Shown here: piece by piece, positions 47,064-55,626 of the stretch
How the letters are laid out: the number at the start of each line of letters is the position of its first letter
Numbering within the stretch: the stretch's first letter is position 1
From: Halonatronomonas betaini
GTDB lineage: Bacteria > Bacillota > Halanaerobiia > Halanaerobiales > Halarsenatibacteraceae
Assembly (NCBI RefSeq): GCF_015666175.1
Contig: NZ_JADPIE010000001.1
Location: 439,741-503,740 of the forward strand
Reading direction: 5' to 3'
Length of the DNA: 64,000 nucleotides
Program-made: the position numbers and the translations under genes
Notes under the pieces: generated by a model
What the model was told of the DNA's origin: nothing
What the model saw: only the letters and a program-made list of their open reading frames with translations
Databases searched by the model: none

Positions 47064-47907
47064 AGACAAAAAAATAGGTATAATAAAGCATTTAATAATC
47101 TGGTTAGCAATTGCATTTGCTATGTTTCCAGTAGCCTGGACATTTTCAGCATCTATAAATCCTGCTAATACATTAGTTGGGCAGACAATAGTCCCACCTG
47201 ATGTTACTTTTGAGCACTATAGAACTCTTGCAACATCTACTCAACACCCTTTTTTACTCTGGTTATGGAATAGTATAAAAATTTCCTTGATTACTTCTGT
47301 AGTGGCAGTTACTTTAACAACACTTGCAGCTTATCCTTTTTCTAGGTTTAGATTTAAGTTTAGAAGGAAAGGTTTATTTGCTATTCTCTTAGTTCAGGTT
47401 TTTCCTCAGATGCTAGCAATGGTAGCAATATATTTGTTATTTTTAAATATTCAAAGATATTTTCCTGCTATAGGTTTAAATACTCACCCAGCAATAATCT
47501 TAATTTATTTAGGAGGAGCTATAGGGGTAAACACCTGGCTTATGAAAGGTTATATGGATACTATACCTCGTTCTTTAGAAGAAGCAGCATATATAGATGG
47601 GGCGGGGAAATTTCAGGCTTTCAGACTAATTATAGCTCCATTAATTAGACCTATGCTTGTAGTTATTTTTATTTTACAGTTTATAGCGACTTATTCTGAA
47701 TATATTCTTGCAAGAATAATACTTGGCTCATCATCGCAATATACACTGGCTGTAGGGTTGCACCTATTTATATCAGATCAATATGGAGCTCGCTGGGGGA
47801 CCTTTTCTGCTGCAGCAATTATTGGTGCTATCCCAATAATAGTACTATTTATGTTAGTTCAGGACCATATTATTAGTGGACTAACTGGTGGAGCTGTTAA
47901 AGGATGA
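47056..47907 (+). CDS. malG: Maltose/maltodextrin ABC permease MalG
   Basis: 283 aa, ATG inside the end of malF (8-nt overlap). Six predicted membrane helices, N-terminal FPVAWTFSASINPANTLVGQ, central LTTLAAYPFSRFRFKFRRKG (the usual S.AAYALAR...G region) and EEAAYIDGAGKFQAFRLIIAPLIRP coupling loop at about 176. Ends ...ISGLTGGAVKG, typical for MalG. The stop codon overlaps the cyclomaltodextrinase start by 4 nt, showing tight translational coupling. Confidence 0.95.
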   Translation: MSRDKKIGIIKHLIIWLAIAFAMFPVAWTFSASINPANTLVGQTIVPPDVTFEHYRTLATSTQHPFLLWLWNSIKISLITSVVAVTLTTLAAYPFSRFRFKFRRKGLFAILLVQVFPQMLAMVAIYLLFLNIQRYFPAIGLNTHPAIILIYLGGAIGVNTWLMKGYMDTIPRSLEEAAYIDGAGKFQAFRLIIAPLIRPMLVVIFILQFIATYSEYILARIILGSSSQYTLAVGLHLFISDQYGARWGTFSAAAIIGAIPIIVLFMLVQDHIISGLTGGAVKG

Positions 47908-49673
47908 TATTATCAGCAATTACTCATTCATATAACCCAGTTCAACAATCAGTTGTTGATGAGAATACACTTGAGTTAAGAATTGAAACTGCCCGGGATG
48001 ATATTTCCCGGGTAGTACTTCTATATGGCCCAAGATATTCAGAGAGTGAGGACCCATCTAATAGTAAAAAACTAAAATTATTGTATCAGACAGCCGAAAA
48101 AGACATTTATTCAATTAGGCTTAACTTAAATGATACTAGAGTAAGATATATGTTTTATCTTGAAGACTTTATAGGAAATGGATATTGGTATAATGAAAAA
48201 GGATTTTCAATTAAAAGGCCTAGAGGTCATCATTCAGGATACTTTCAATTTTCAATAATTAATGAATCAGATATTCCAGCTTGGCCTGAGTGGCCAAAGC
48301 AACAGGTAGTTTATCAGATTTTTCCTGATAGGTTTAATCGCTCAGGGAAAGAAAATATGGCTAAAAGCAAATGGGGAACTTTACCAGAAAGCAATTCAAT
48401 ATATGGTGGTAATCTTCAGGGAATAATAGATAAATTAGACTATTTAGAAAACCTTGGGATTACATCCATTTACCTTACCCCGATTTTTAAGTCTCCAAGT
48501 AATCATAAATATAACATAGATGATTATTATCAGATTGATCCAAACTTCGGTAATTTAAAGGTAGCTAAAAAATTAGTAGCAGAAGCTCATAAAAGGAATA
48601 TAAAAATAATATTAGATGCCGTTTTCAATCATTCTGGATCAGGCTTTTTTGCTTTTCAGGATTTGCTTCAGAATGGGAGGAATTCTAAATATTTAAATTG
48701 GTATTATCCAGAGAGTCTTCCTTTAAGTCTTAATGAAATAAATTATAAGACTTTTGCTAATAATGTCAAACAGATGCCAAGACTAAATATGAACAATCAA
48801 GAAACTCAGGATTATTTTCTTGAGGTTGCAAAGTACTGGACACAAGAATTAAATTTAGACGGTTGGCGTTTAGATGTTGCTGATGAAGTTTCTTCTGATT
48901 TTTGGTATAAGTTTAGAAAAACTTTAAAAGAGATAAAACCTGATATTTTTATTATAGGTGAAGTATGGTATAGAGCTAATAAATGGTTAGAGGGAGATCA
49001 ATTTGATTCAGTAATGAATTATGACCTTCAAAAAGATATATTTTCATTAATAATTGATCAAGCTATTACAGCAGACGTTTTTAGTAAAAGAATTCAAAAT
49101 AACTTTAAAAATTATAAAACAGAAATACCTAATCAACTCTTGAATTTATTAGATACTCATGATACTCCAAGAATATCCTGGTATTTTAAGAATTTAAAGC
49201 AATCTGAGAAGGAGAAGAAAATTAAACTTATTTCAACTCTACAATTTTTATTGCCAGGTATCCCAATGGTTTATTATGGTACTGAGATTGGGCTAACAGG
49301 AGGAGATGATCCTGACTGTAGAAGAACGATGATTTGGAACCCCCAAAATCAGAATACAGATCTTTTAATGCATTATAAAAAATTAATTAAATATTATAAA
49401 GATCAGTTAATTTTTCAAAATGGTAAATATAAAGAGATTTATTCAGATGCTGTAAAAAATATTTTAGTTTTTGCACTAGAAACTAATGAAAATAAGAAGA
49501 TAATTATAGCAAATTTTTCTGAACAAAAACAAATTTTAAATTTAGACAATTTGCAAATTAAATTAAGAAAATTTATTTTAAATAGTAAACCTGAGTTTAA
49601 TTTAAATTCTTATGATATAGATCCTAAAACTGATGAATTTATAATTTTTCCCAATAATATTGTTGTTATTTAG
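47904..49673 (+). CDS. Cyclomaltodextrinase/neopullulanase (GH13_20-like)
   Basis: 589 aa. N-terminal CBM34-like beta domain (about 1-125), then the GH13 (beta/alpha)8 barrel. The pieces are KQQVVYQIFPDRFNRS, DAVFNHSG (region I), GWRLDVADE with the nucleophile Asp (region II), IIGEVWYRA with the acid/base Glu (region III) and LLDTHDTPR (region IV). This set and the N-terminal domain match cyclomaltodextrinase, neopullulanase and maltogenic amylase, which cut imported maltodextrins or cyclodextrins. No signal peptide: cytoplasmic. It is the last gene of the mal operon and shares ATGA with malG. Confidence 0.93.
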   Translation: MILSAITHSYNPVQQSVVDENTLELRIETARDDISRVVLLYGPRYSESEDPSNSKKLKLLYQTAEKDIYSIRLNLNDTRVRYMFYLEDFIGNGYWYNEKGFSIKRPRGHHSGYFQFSIINESDIPAWPEWPKQQVVYQIFPDRFNRSGKENMAKSKWGTLPESNSIYGGNLQGIIDKLDYLENLGITSIYLTPIFKSPSNHKYNIDDYYQIDPNFGNLKVAKKLVAEAHKRNIKIILDAVFNHSGSGFFAFQDLLQNGRNSKYLNWYYPESLPLSLNEINYKTFANNVKQMPRLNMNNQETQDYFLEVAKYWTQELNLDGWRLDVADEVSSDFWYKFRKTLKEIKPDIFIIGEVWYRANKWLEGDQFDSVMNYDLQKDIFSLIIDQAITADVFSKRIQNNFKNYKTEIPNQLLNLLDTHDTPRISWYFKNLKQSEKEKKIKLISTLQFLLPGIPMVYYGTEIGLTGGDDPDCRRTMIWNPQNQNTDLLMHYKKLIKYYKDQLIFQNGKYKEIYSDAVKNILVFALETNENKKIIIANFSEQKQILNLDNLQIKLRKFILNSKPEFNLNSYDIDPKTDEFIIFPNNIVVI

Positions 49674-49745
49674 GTAGTGATTATTTGCAAATAAAAAGAA
49701 AATTTTATATACTTGAAGTAACAATAAGAAGGGGGTATTAAATTA

Positions 49746-50231
49746 ATGAATAAAGAAGAATATAAAATTCTTAAAAAAGCTGTTCTTATTGAGCAGGAGG
49801 GTTTTGATTTTTATATGCTTGCTGCTGCTCGTACAGAAGATGAAGATACTAGAGCTGCTTTTGAAAAAATAGCAGGCGAAGAACAAAAGCATATAAATTG
49901 GTTAAAAGAACTTTATAATAAAATGTCTGGTGCTGAGGATACTGAGCTTAGCTTTGAAAACCCCCCAGAGAAGCCAGGGATATTTGATTGGGAGAAGAAA
50001 GATATCTTTAAAGGTTCATTAGCTTTATCGGTTTTTAGTATTGGTGTAAAAATGGAAAAAGAAGCAATTGAATTTTATAAAAAGGCAGCTAAAAATTCTC
50101 AATCATCAGAAGCTAAAGAATTATATGAAACCCTTATAGAATGGGAAAAAGGGCATATGGAAGAATTCCAGAATCATTATGAATTACTCCAGGAAGATTG
50201 GTGGAATGAACAGGGCTTTGCCCCATTCTAA
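49746..50231 (+). CDS. Rubrerythrin-like diiron protein without rubredoxin domain
   Basis: 161 aa, ATG after AGGGGGT. Four-helix ferritin-like protein. Metal-ligand pattern: EQEGFDFY (helix 1), EEQKHINWLKEL (ExxH, helix 2), KMEKEAIEFYKKA (helix 3) and WEKGHMEEFQNH (ExxH, helix 4). Rubrerythrins reduce peroxide in anaerobes; the usual C-terminal Cys4 rubredoxin domain is missing, so an external donor would be needed. A short Trp/aromatic tail (DWWNEQGFAPF) ends the protein. Monocistronic with terminator. Confidence 0.88.
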   Translation: MNKEEYKILKKAVLIEQEGFDFYMLAAARTEDEDTRAAFEKIAGEEQKHINWLKELYNKMSGAEDTELSFENPPEKPGIFDWEKKDIFKGSLALSVFSIGVKMEKEAIEFYKKAAKNSQSSEAKELYETLIEWEKGHMEEFQNHYELLQEDWWNEQGFAPF

Positions 50232-50249
50232 TATTTAAGAGTAAATTAT

Positions 50250-50280
50250 AACCCCCTGGCTTTTTAAGCCAGGGTTACTT
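50250..50280 (+). terminator. Terminator after rubrerythrin-like gene
   Basis: CCCTGGCTT (50254-50262) / AAGCCAGGG, then TTACTTGTT. Confidence 0.75.
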
Positions 50281-50314
50281 GTTATAAATAATTTCAAGAA
50301 AGGGAGAGATGATT

Positions 50315-51016
50315 TTGCCAGATTATGATGTTTTGATAATAGATGACGATAATCATATAATTAGAATTTTAAAAGAATATTTCGAGTATGAAAACTTTAA
50401 AGTTCATACAGCTCAATCAGGAAAAGAAGGTTTAGAAAAAATAGATTCAATAAAACCAGATCTTATTGTTCTTGATATTATGTTGCCTGAAATGGATGGA
50501 TGGGAAGTTTGCCAGAAATTAAGACCTGCTAATAAGACTCCAATTATTATATTAAGTGCAAAAACCAAAGATTCTGATAGGATAACTGGATTAGAATTAG
50601 GTGCTGATGATTATGTAACCAAGCCATTTAGTCCTAAAGAAGTAGTAGCTCGAGCAAAAGCAGTTTTAAGAAGATTAGATCAATCAAAAGATGGTGCTGG
50701 AGAAGACATTTTAGAATATGATAATATATCTATAAATAAAAATGAACGCAGTGTAAAAGTTTATGGAGAAGTAGTAGATTTAACACCGAAGGAATTTGAC
50801 CTTTTATGGACCCTGGCTTCATCTCCTAAAATTGTCTTTGATAGAGAAAAGTTATTAAAAAAAGTTTGGGGTTATGATTATTTTGGGGATATTAGAACTG
50901 TTGATACCCATATAAAATCTCTCCGGAAAAAATTAGGAGACCAGGCTGATAAATATATTGAAACTGTCTGGGGGGTAGGTTACAAATTTGAAACTGATAA
51001 AAAAGATAAAAAATAA
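50315..51016 (+). CDS. OmpR/PhoP-family response regulator
   Basis: 233 aa from the TTG at 50315, 6 nt after GGGAGAG; the ATG at 50309 is too close. Receiver domain (about 1-120): VLIIDDDNH acidic pair, phosphoacceptor Asp in PDLIVLDIMLPEMDGWE, Ser in ILSAKTKDSD and Lys in YVTKPFSPKE. C-terminal winged helix (about 130-230): VVDLTPKEFDLLWTLAS and IRTVDTHIKSLRKKLGD. It overlaps the kinase gene by 29 nt. The partner kinase and the overall form resemble PhoP/PhoR or ResD/ResE. Signal unknown. Confidence 0.94.
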   Translation: MPDYDVLIIDDDNHIIRILKEYFEYENFKVHTAQSGKEGLEKIDSIKPDLIVLDIMLPEMDGWEVCQKLRPANKTPIIILSAKTKDSDRITGLELGADDYVTKPFSPKEVVARAKAVLRRLDQSKDGAGEDILEYDNISINKNERSVKVYGEVVDLTPKEFDLLWTLASSPKIVFDREKLLKKVWGYDYFGDIRTVDTHIKSLRKKLGDQADKYIETVWGVGYKFETDKKDKK

Positions 51017-52832
51017 TATTATCAATTTTCCTGATAACTTTACATTTGGTGTCAATACCTTGTTCATGAGACTCTTTATCAGGTTTTTACTATTGTCTTT
51101 AATTGTTATAATGATATTAGGTTTAGCAACTATTTATTTTTTTGATGATTTTTATTTTTCAAAGACAGAAACAGATATAGTTAATAATAGTCAGGTTTTA
51201 AATCAAGCACTATATAACTCTATAATCGAAGATGACGAAGATATGGTGCAGAATAGCTTGCAATTAGTTGCAGAAATTAATTCTGGCCAGGCCTGGCTAA
51301 TTAATGAAGAAGGATTAATGATAGATAGTCACCCTTATCTTGAAACTCAAGATTCTAATATTAGATTTTTAAATGCAGAGCAGATTTTTGAAGGTAATAT
51401 TATATCTCAAAGAGTTGAACCAAGACATTTTGAAAGACCGATGTTACTGATTGGTATGCCAGTTAGACAGATGGATAATGTAGTTGCTGGATTGCTTGTA
51501 TTTACTTCTGTAGAAGGTATTAACTCTACAGTAAGACAGGTCAGACAACTTATGGTGTACTCATCTTTAATTGCTATTTTATTAGGTATATTTTTAGCAT
51601 ATAGTTGGTCTAAATCACTTGCAAGTCCATTACAGAATATGAGTCAGGTAGTTACTGAGTTAGAAAAAGGTGATTATGGTAGACAGATAGAGTTAAATGA
51701 TGATGATGCAAGTAAAGAAATTAATAACTTAAAGAATAGTTTTAATTCTCTTTCGTTAAATTTAAAAGAAAGCATTACAGATTTAACAAGAGAGCGTAAT
51801 AAGTTAAAATATATTTTGACTGGAATGGAAGAAGGAGTCCTGGCTGTTGATAAATCAGAGGATGTAATAGTAATAAATGATGCTTTAAATAGAATATTTT
51901 ATGTTTCCAAAAACTCTGTTGGTAAGAATTATAAAAAATTAAATATACCTCAACAGGTCAAAGATTCAATTGAAATAGCATTAAAAAATAAAAAATCTAT
52001 AAAAGAAGAATTTACTCTTGCTAAAGATATGAATAAAAATAAAAGTAGTAGAAGAATAATTTTAAGGTGTAATCCTATTATAATGAGAGAGGAAGTTTGG
52101 GGAATTGTAATATTATTTCAGGATATTAGTGACCGCTGGAGGTTTGAAAAATTACAGCAGGATTTTGTTGCTAATGTATCTCATGAATTAAAAGCACCTT
52201 TATCTTCAATAAAAGGTTCAGCAGAAATTTTGTTAGATGGAATTATTAAAGATAAAGAAAAACAAGAGGAATATTTAGAAATTGTATTAAATGAAAGTGA
52301 TCGCTTAACAGAGTTAGTAGATGAAATATTAAGGTTAGCTGAATATCAAAATCAAGATTTTATAAAAGAAAAAGAAACAGTTTCTATTCAAAAATTAATT
52401 GAAGAAGTGACTAAAACTTTTAATAAATCAGGTCCTTTAGCTGATAGAATAGAAGTTATAAATAATGCAGAATTAGTAAGTGTAAAAGCTAGTAAGGCGA
52501 GTTTAAAACAGGTATTATTTAATTTTCTTGATAATGCTAGAAAGTTTTCTCCAGAATATAGTAAAATTAAATTAATAATTGATTCAGATGATCAATATGT
52601 TATTGTAAAAGTTGTTGATCAGGGAGTAGGTATTCCACAGGATGAAATTGATAATATATGGGAAAGGTTTTATAAATTAGATAAGGTAAGAACTCCTGGT
52701 TCTTCTGGAAGTGGATTGGGATTATCTATATGTCGAGAAATCATTAAAAATCATGATGGAGATGTTTTTGTAGAAAGCAAGTATGGTGAAGGATCTACTT
52801 TTGGCTTTAAAATCCCTAAAGATAATAGTTAA
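50988..52832 (+). CDS. PhoR/WalK-type membrane histidine kinase
   Basis: 614 aa; TTG at 50988, 7 nt after GGGGGTAGGT and within the regulator gene. TM1 (about 28-50), extracytoplasmic sensor (about 50-185), TM2 (about 188-205), HAMP (about 206-258), PAS (about 265-380), HisKA with FVANVSHELKAPLSSIKGSA (phospho-His at about 398) and HATPase_c with FLDNARKFSPE, DQGVGIPQDE and GSGLGLSI. The H-box has ELKAPL where ELRTPL is common. It phosphorylates the upstream regulator. Terminator at the end. Confidence 0.94.
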   Translation: MKLIKKIKNNIINFPDNFTFGVNTLFMRLFIRFLLLSLIVIMILGLATIYFFDDFYFSKTETDIVNNSQVLNQALYNSIIEDDEDMVQNSLQLVAEINSGQAWLINEEGLMIDSHPYLETQDSNIRFLNAEQIFEGNIISQRVEPRHFERPMLLIGMPVRQMDNVVAGLLVFTSVEGINSTVRQVRQLMVYSSLIAILLGIFLAYSWSKSLASPLQNMSQVVTELEKGDYGRQIELNDDDASKEINNLKNSFNSLSLNLKESITDLTRERNKLKYILTGMEEGVLAVDKSEDVIVINDALNRIFYVSKNSVGKNYKKLNIPQQVKDSIEIALKNKKSIKEEFTLAKDMNKNKSSRRIILRCNPIIMREEVWGIVILFQDISDRWRFEKLQQDFVANVSHELKAPLSSIKGSAEILLDGIIKDKEKQEEYLEIVLNESDRLTELVDEILRLAEYQNQDFIKEKETVSIQKLIEEVTKTFNKSGPLADRIEVINNAELVSVKASKASLKQVLFNFLDNARKFSPEYSKIKLIIDSDDQYVIVKVVDQGVGIPQDEIDNIWERFYKLDKVRTPGSSGSGLGLSICREIIKNHDGDVFVESKYGEGSTFGFKIPKDNS

Positions 52833-52835
52833 TGG

Positions 52836-52864
52836 AAAAAGCCTGCTTTAGCAGGCTTTTTAAC
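52836..52864 (+). terminator. Terminator after histidine kinase gene
   Basis: AAAGCCTGC (52838-52846) / GCAGGCTTT, loop TTTA, then T-rich sequence. Confidence 0.9.
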
Positions 52865-52930
52865 TATAAAATTTTTTATATTTAATATATAATTAGATTT
52901 AAAGAGTATGATAATTTAGGAGATGATTTA

Positions 52931-53362
52931 ATGACTAAAATAAATGAAATTTTTAAAGAACATGGGATTAGATTAACTCAACAGAGGAAAGAAATTTTTA
53001 AAATTCTTTTAAATATCTCTCAGCCAGTTTCAGCAAATTATATTCATAATTTACTTAAAAATAAATTGGAAAAATCTCGTTTATCAACTGTCTATAGAAA
53101 TTTAAATACATTTAAAGATTTAGGCATTATCAAAGAAGTTAGTTCAGTAAATAATAATAAAAAATTATATGAGCTATCAATAGGAAGTAATCATCATCAC
53201 CATTTAATCTGTACAAAATGTGGAGAGATGGAGCCACTGGACTGTCCCTTAGAAGGATATGAAGATGAATTAAAGAAAAAAACTGATTATAAAATTATTG
53301 ACCATAGTATTAATATCTATGGTATATGCCCGGATTGTATTAACAAAACTCAAAAAAAATAA
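52931..53362 (+). CDS. fur: Fur-family metalloregulator
   Basis: 143 aa, ATG 7 nt after AGGAG. N-terminal winged helix (GIRLTQQRKEIFKILLN; SRLSTVYRNLNTFKDLGII) and dimerisation domain with the sensor His cluster SNHHHHLICTKCGE (about 92-105) and structural zinc cysteines CTKC (about 101-104) and CPDC (about 135-138). Fur, PerR and Zur cannot be separated by eye; the Fur-box match before the feo operon 5 kb away makes Fur plausible. The tail has a lysine-rich end. Followed by AT-rich sequence and a 66-aa orphan gene with its own promoter. Confidence 0.92.
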   Translation: MTKINEIFKEHGIRLTQQRKEIFKILLNISQPVSANYIHNLLKNKLEKSRLSTVYRNLNTFKDLGIIKEVSSVNNNKKLYELSIGSNHHHHLICTKCGEMEPLDCPLEGYEDELKKKTDYKIIDHSINIYGICPDCINKTQKK

Positions 53363-53380
53363 AAAAAATCAAAAAAACAC

Positions 53381-53409
53381 TTGCATTATTTAATAATACT
53401 ATGTATAAT
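53381..53409 (+). promoter_or_regulatory. Sigma-70-type promoter for small ORF
   Basis: TTGCAT (53381-53386), 17 nt, TATAAT (53404-53409). Confidence 0.75.
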
Positions 53410-53492
53410 ATAAATGAATTAATAAAAAAAATTAAATATTAAACTGTGAAAAATTAATAAAATTAATTACTAATAAGAAAGGAGGGCCAAAA

Positions 53493-53693
53493 ATGATTAA
53501 GGGCTATTTAAGTCAGATGAATTTCGTATTTAATCTAATAAGTAAAGTAGATGTAGACCAAGGGATAACTATGTCTAATTTGTCAAATAGATTTTTAGAT
53601 AGAGTAAGAGAAACTTTAAAATCAAATAGCCTTTCATTTAATATGGCCTATCCTTATCGAGATAATATTTTAGGAATCTACTATATTTCCTAA
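53493..53693 (+). CDS. 66-aa protein of unknown function
   Basis: Well-supported small gene: consensus promoter 83 bp upstream, AAAGGAGGG 7 nt before ATG and two terminator hairpins downstream. The sequence (KGYLSQMNFVFNLISKVD, then NRFLDRVRETLKSNSLSF, then NMAYPYRDNILGIYYIS) shows amphipathic helices, no Cys and no membrane segment. I do not recognise it. The leader of about 80 nt is long for so small a gene. Position between a Fur-family regulator and an ABC exporter gives no clear role. Confidence 0.6.
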   Translation: MIKGYLSQMNFVFNLISKVDVDQGITMSNLSNRFLDRVRETLKSNSLSFNMAYPYRDNILGIYYIS

Positions 53694-53731
53694 TAAAGCT
53701 GGATAACTGGATAATTAATAATAACTGCGGT

Positions 53732-53755
53732 CATATTAAGCCGTGGTTTTTTTAT
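53732..53755 (+). terminator. Terminator after 66-aa gene
   Basis: CTGCGG / CCGTGG (two wobble pairs), loop TCATATTAAG, followed by TTTTTTT. Confidence 0.55.
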
Positions 53756-53776
53756 ATCTAATTATGTTTTAACTTA

Positions 53777-53807
53777 AACCGCGGATACCCGCGGCTTTTT
53801 TATTTTA
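53777..53807 (+). terminator. Second hairpin before the ABC exporter
   Basis: CCGCGG-ATAC-CCGCGG followed by CTTTTTTATTTT. It lies 25 bp before the ABC gene start, so it may also act as an attenuator of the exporter. Confidence 0.7.
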
Positions 53808-53830
53808 AAAAAAGAAAAGAGGAACTTACA

Positions 53831-55609
53831 ATGAAATCAATCAAATTAGCTTTAAATTATATGCAAACTAAAAAATCTAAATATTTAATGGCATTTTTCT
53901 CAATTGGTATGGCTGCAATTTTAATGCTTATTAATCCTTTAATAATAAAAATTACTATTGATTCTATAATTGGTGATGCTCCATTAAACTTACCTGCACC
54001 GATTTTAAATATTTTTGGAGATTATCTATCCAATGATAATTTAATTAATCAATTGTGGTTACCGGCAGTTTTAATCTTACTAGTAACAGTTTTAAGAGGA
54101 GTATTTTTATATCTTAAAGGAAAATGGGCAGCAGAAGGAGCAGAAGAATTTGCCAGGAATCTTAGAAATGAATTATTTGAACATTTGCAGTATCTAGATT
54201 TTAATTATCATCTTAGAAAAGATACTGGGGATTTAATTCAAAGAAGCACTTCAGACTTAGATACAATTAGAAGATTTCTTTCTATTCAATTAGTGGAAGT
54301 TGGAAGAGCATTTTTTATGCTATCTACAGTTTTAATCATTATGCTATCTTTAGATCTATATATGACGATTATTTCCATGATGGTGGTTCCAATAATTTTC
54401 ATTTTTGCTTATATATTTTTTAAAAAAGTAAAAGTAGCTTTTAAAGCTTCAGATGAAGCAGAAGCAAGATTATCAACGGTAATTCAAGAAAACCTTACAG
54501 GTGTAAGAGTGGTTAAAGCTTTTGCCAAGCAACCATATGAAAAAGTAAAATTTGATCAAAAAAATAAAGAGCATAAAGATCTAACATTTCATTTAATTAA
54601 ATTGCTTGCTTATTATTGGTCGTTTTCAGATCTTATTTGTTTTGTACAAATTGGGATTGTCTTGATTGCCGGATCATTTAGAGCAGCTTCAGGTCAACTA
54701 ACACTTGGTTCAATGGTTGTTTTTACAACATATATTGGTATGTTACTCTGGCCAGTGAGGCAGACAGGAAGAATCTTAACTGATATGGGTAAGGCAGAAA
54801 TTGCTTTTGATAGGATAAATGAAATATTAGCTGAACCTCGAGAAAATTATAGAGGTTATGGATATGATAGAGAACTGACAGGAAATATTGAAGTAAATAA
54901 CCTCTCTTTTGCCTATGAAAATGAACTAGTTTTAGATGATATTTCTTTTGAAATAAAATCAGGTGAAAAGTTAGGGATTTTAGGAACAACTGGTTCAGGA
55001 AAAAGCACACTGGCTTATATTTTAACCAGGTTATTAGATTATAAAGAAGGTTCGATTAAAATAGATGGAATAGAACTCAAGGAATATGATAGAGGATTAA
55101 TCAGAGAACAAATCGGTCTGATATTACAAGAACCATTTTTATTTGCTAAAACAATTAAAGAAAATATTGTGATCGGGGCAAAAGATAATGAAAAACTTAT
55201 TAAACCATCAGTTGAAGTAGCTCAATTTGATAAAGTGATTGAAAATTTCAAAGATGAATATGAAACTGAAGTTGGCGAAAAAGGGGTTTCATTATCAGGA
55301 GGCCAGAAACAGAGATTAGCAATTGCAAGAACATTAATTAAAAACAGTCCAATAATAATATTTGATGATTCATTAAGTGCAGTTGATACAAAAACAGATT
55401 TTTTAATTAGAAAGTCTTTAAGTGAAAGGTATGGTGATAAAACTATGATTATTATCTCTCATAGAATTGATACATTAGCAGATACAGATCAAGTAATAGT
55501 AATGGATAAAGGGAAAATTGTACAAAAGGGTCGACATGAAAATTTAATATCTGAATCAGGCCTTTATAATAGAACCTGGAAAATTCAGAGTCAAACAGAA
55601 ATTGATTAA
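53831..55609 (+). CDS. Heterodimeric ABC exporter subunit, degenerate catalytic site
   Basis: 592 aa, ATG after AGAGGAACTT. Six membrane helices (about 18-310) then an ATPase domain: Walker A GTTGSGKSTLAY, signature LSGGQKQRLAIARTL (intact), Walker B PIIIFDDSLSAVD with Asp in place of the catalytic Glu, H-loop IISHRID. Such a Glu-to-Asp change marks the non-hydrolysing site of asymmetric exporters such as BmrCD or TM287/288. Its partner at 55627 has the complementary defect. Substrate unknown; drugs or lipids are typical. The two genes are 17 bp apart. Confidence 0.95.
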   Translation: MKSIKLALNYMQTKKSKYLMAFFSIGMAAILMLINPLIIKITIDSIIGDAPLNLPAPILNIFGDYLSNDNLINQLWLPAVLILLVTVLRGVFLYLKGKWAAEGAEEFARNLRNELFEHLQYLDFNYHLRKDTGDLIQRSTSDLDTIRRFLSIQLVEVGRAFFMLSTVLIIMLSLDLYMTIISMMVVPIIFIFAYIFFKKVKVAFKASDEAEARLSTVIQENLTGVRVVKAFAKQPYEKVKFDQKNKEHKDLTFHLIKLLAYYWSFSDLICFVQIGIVLIAGSFRAASGQLTLGSMVVFTTYIGMLLWPVRQTGRILTDMGKAEIAFDRINEILAEPRENYRGYGYDRELTGNIEVNNLSFAYENELVLDDISFEIKSGEKLGILGTTGSGKSTLAYILTRLLDYKEGSIKIDGIELKEYDRGLIREQIGLILQEPFLFAKTIKENIVIGAKDNEKLIKPSVEVAQFDKVIENFKDEYETEVGEKGVSLSGGQKQRLAIARTLIKNSPIIIFDDSLSAVDTKTDFLIRKSLSERYGDKTMIIISHRIDTLADTDQVIVMDKGKIVQKGRHENLISESGLYNRTWKIQSQTEID

Positions 55610-55626
55610 TAAGTATTGGAGTGGTG

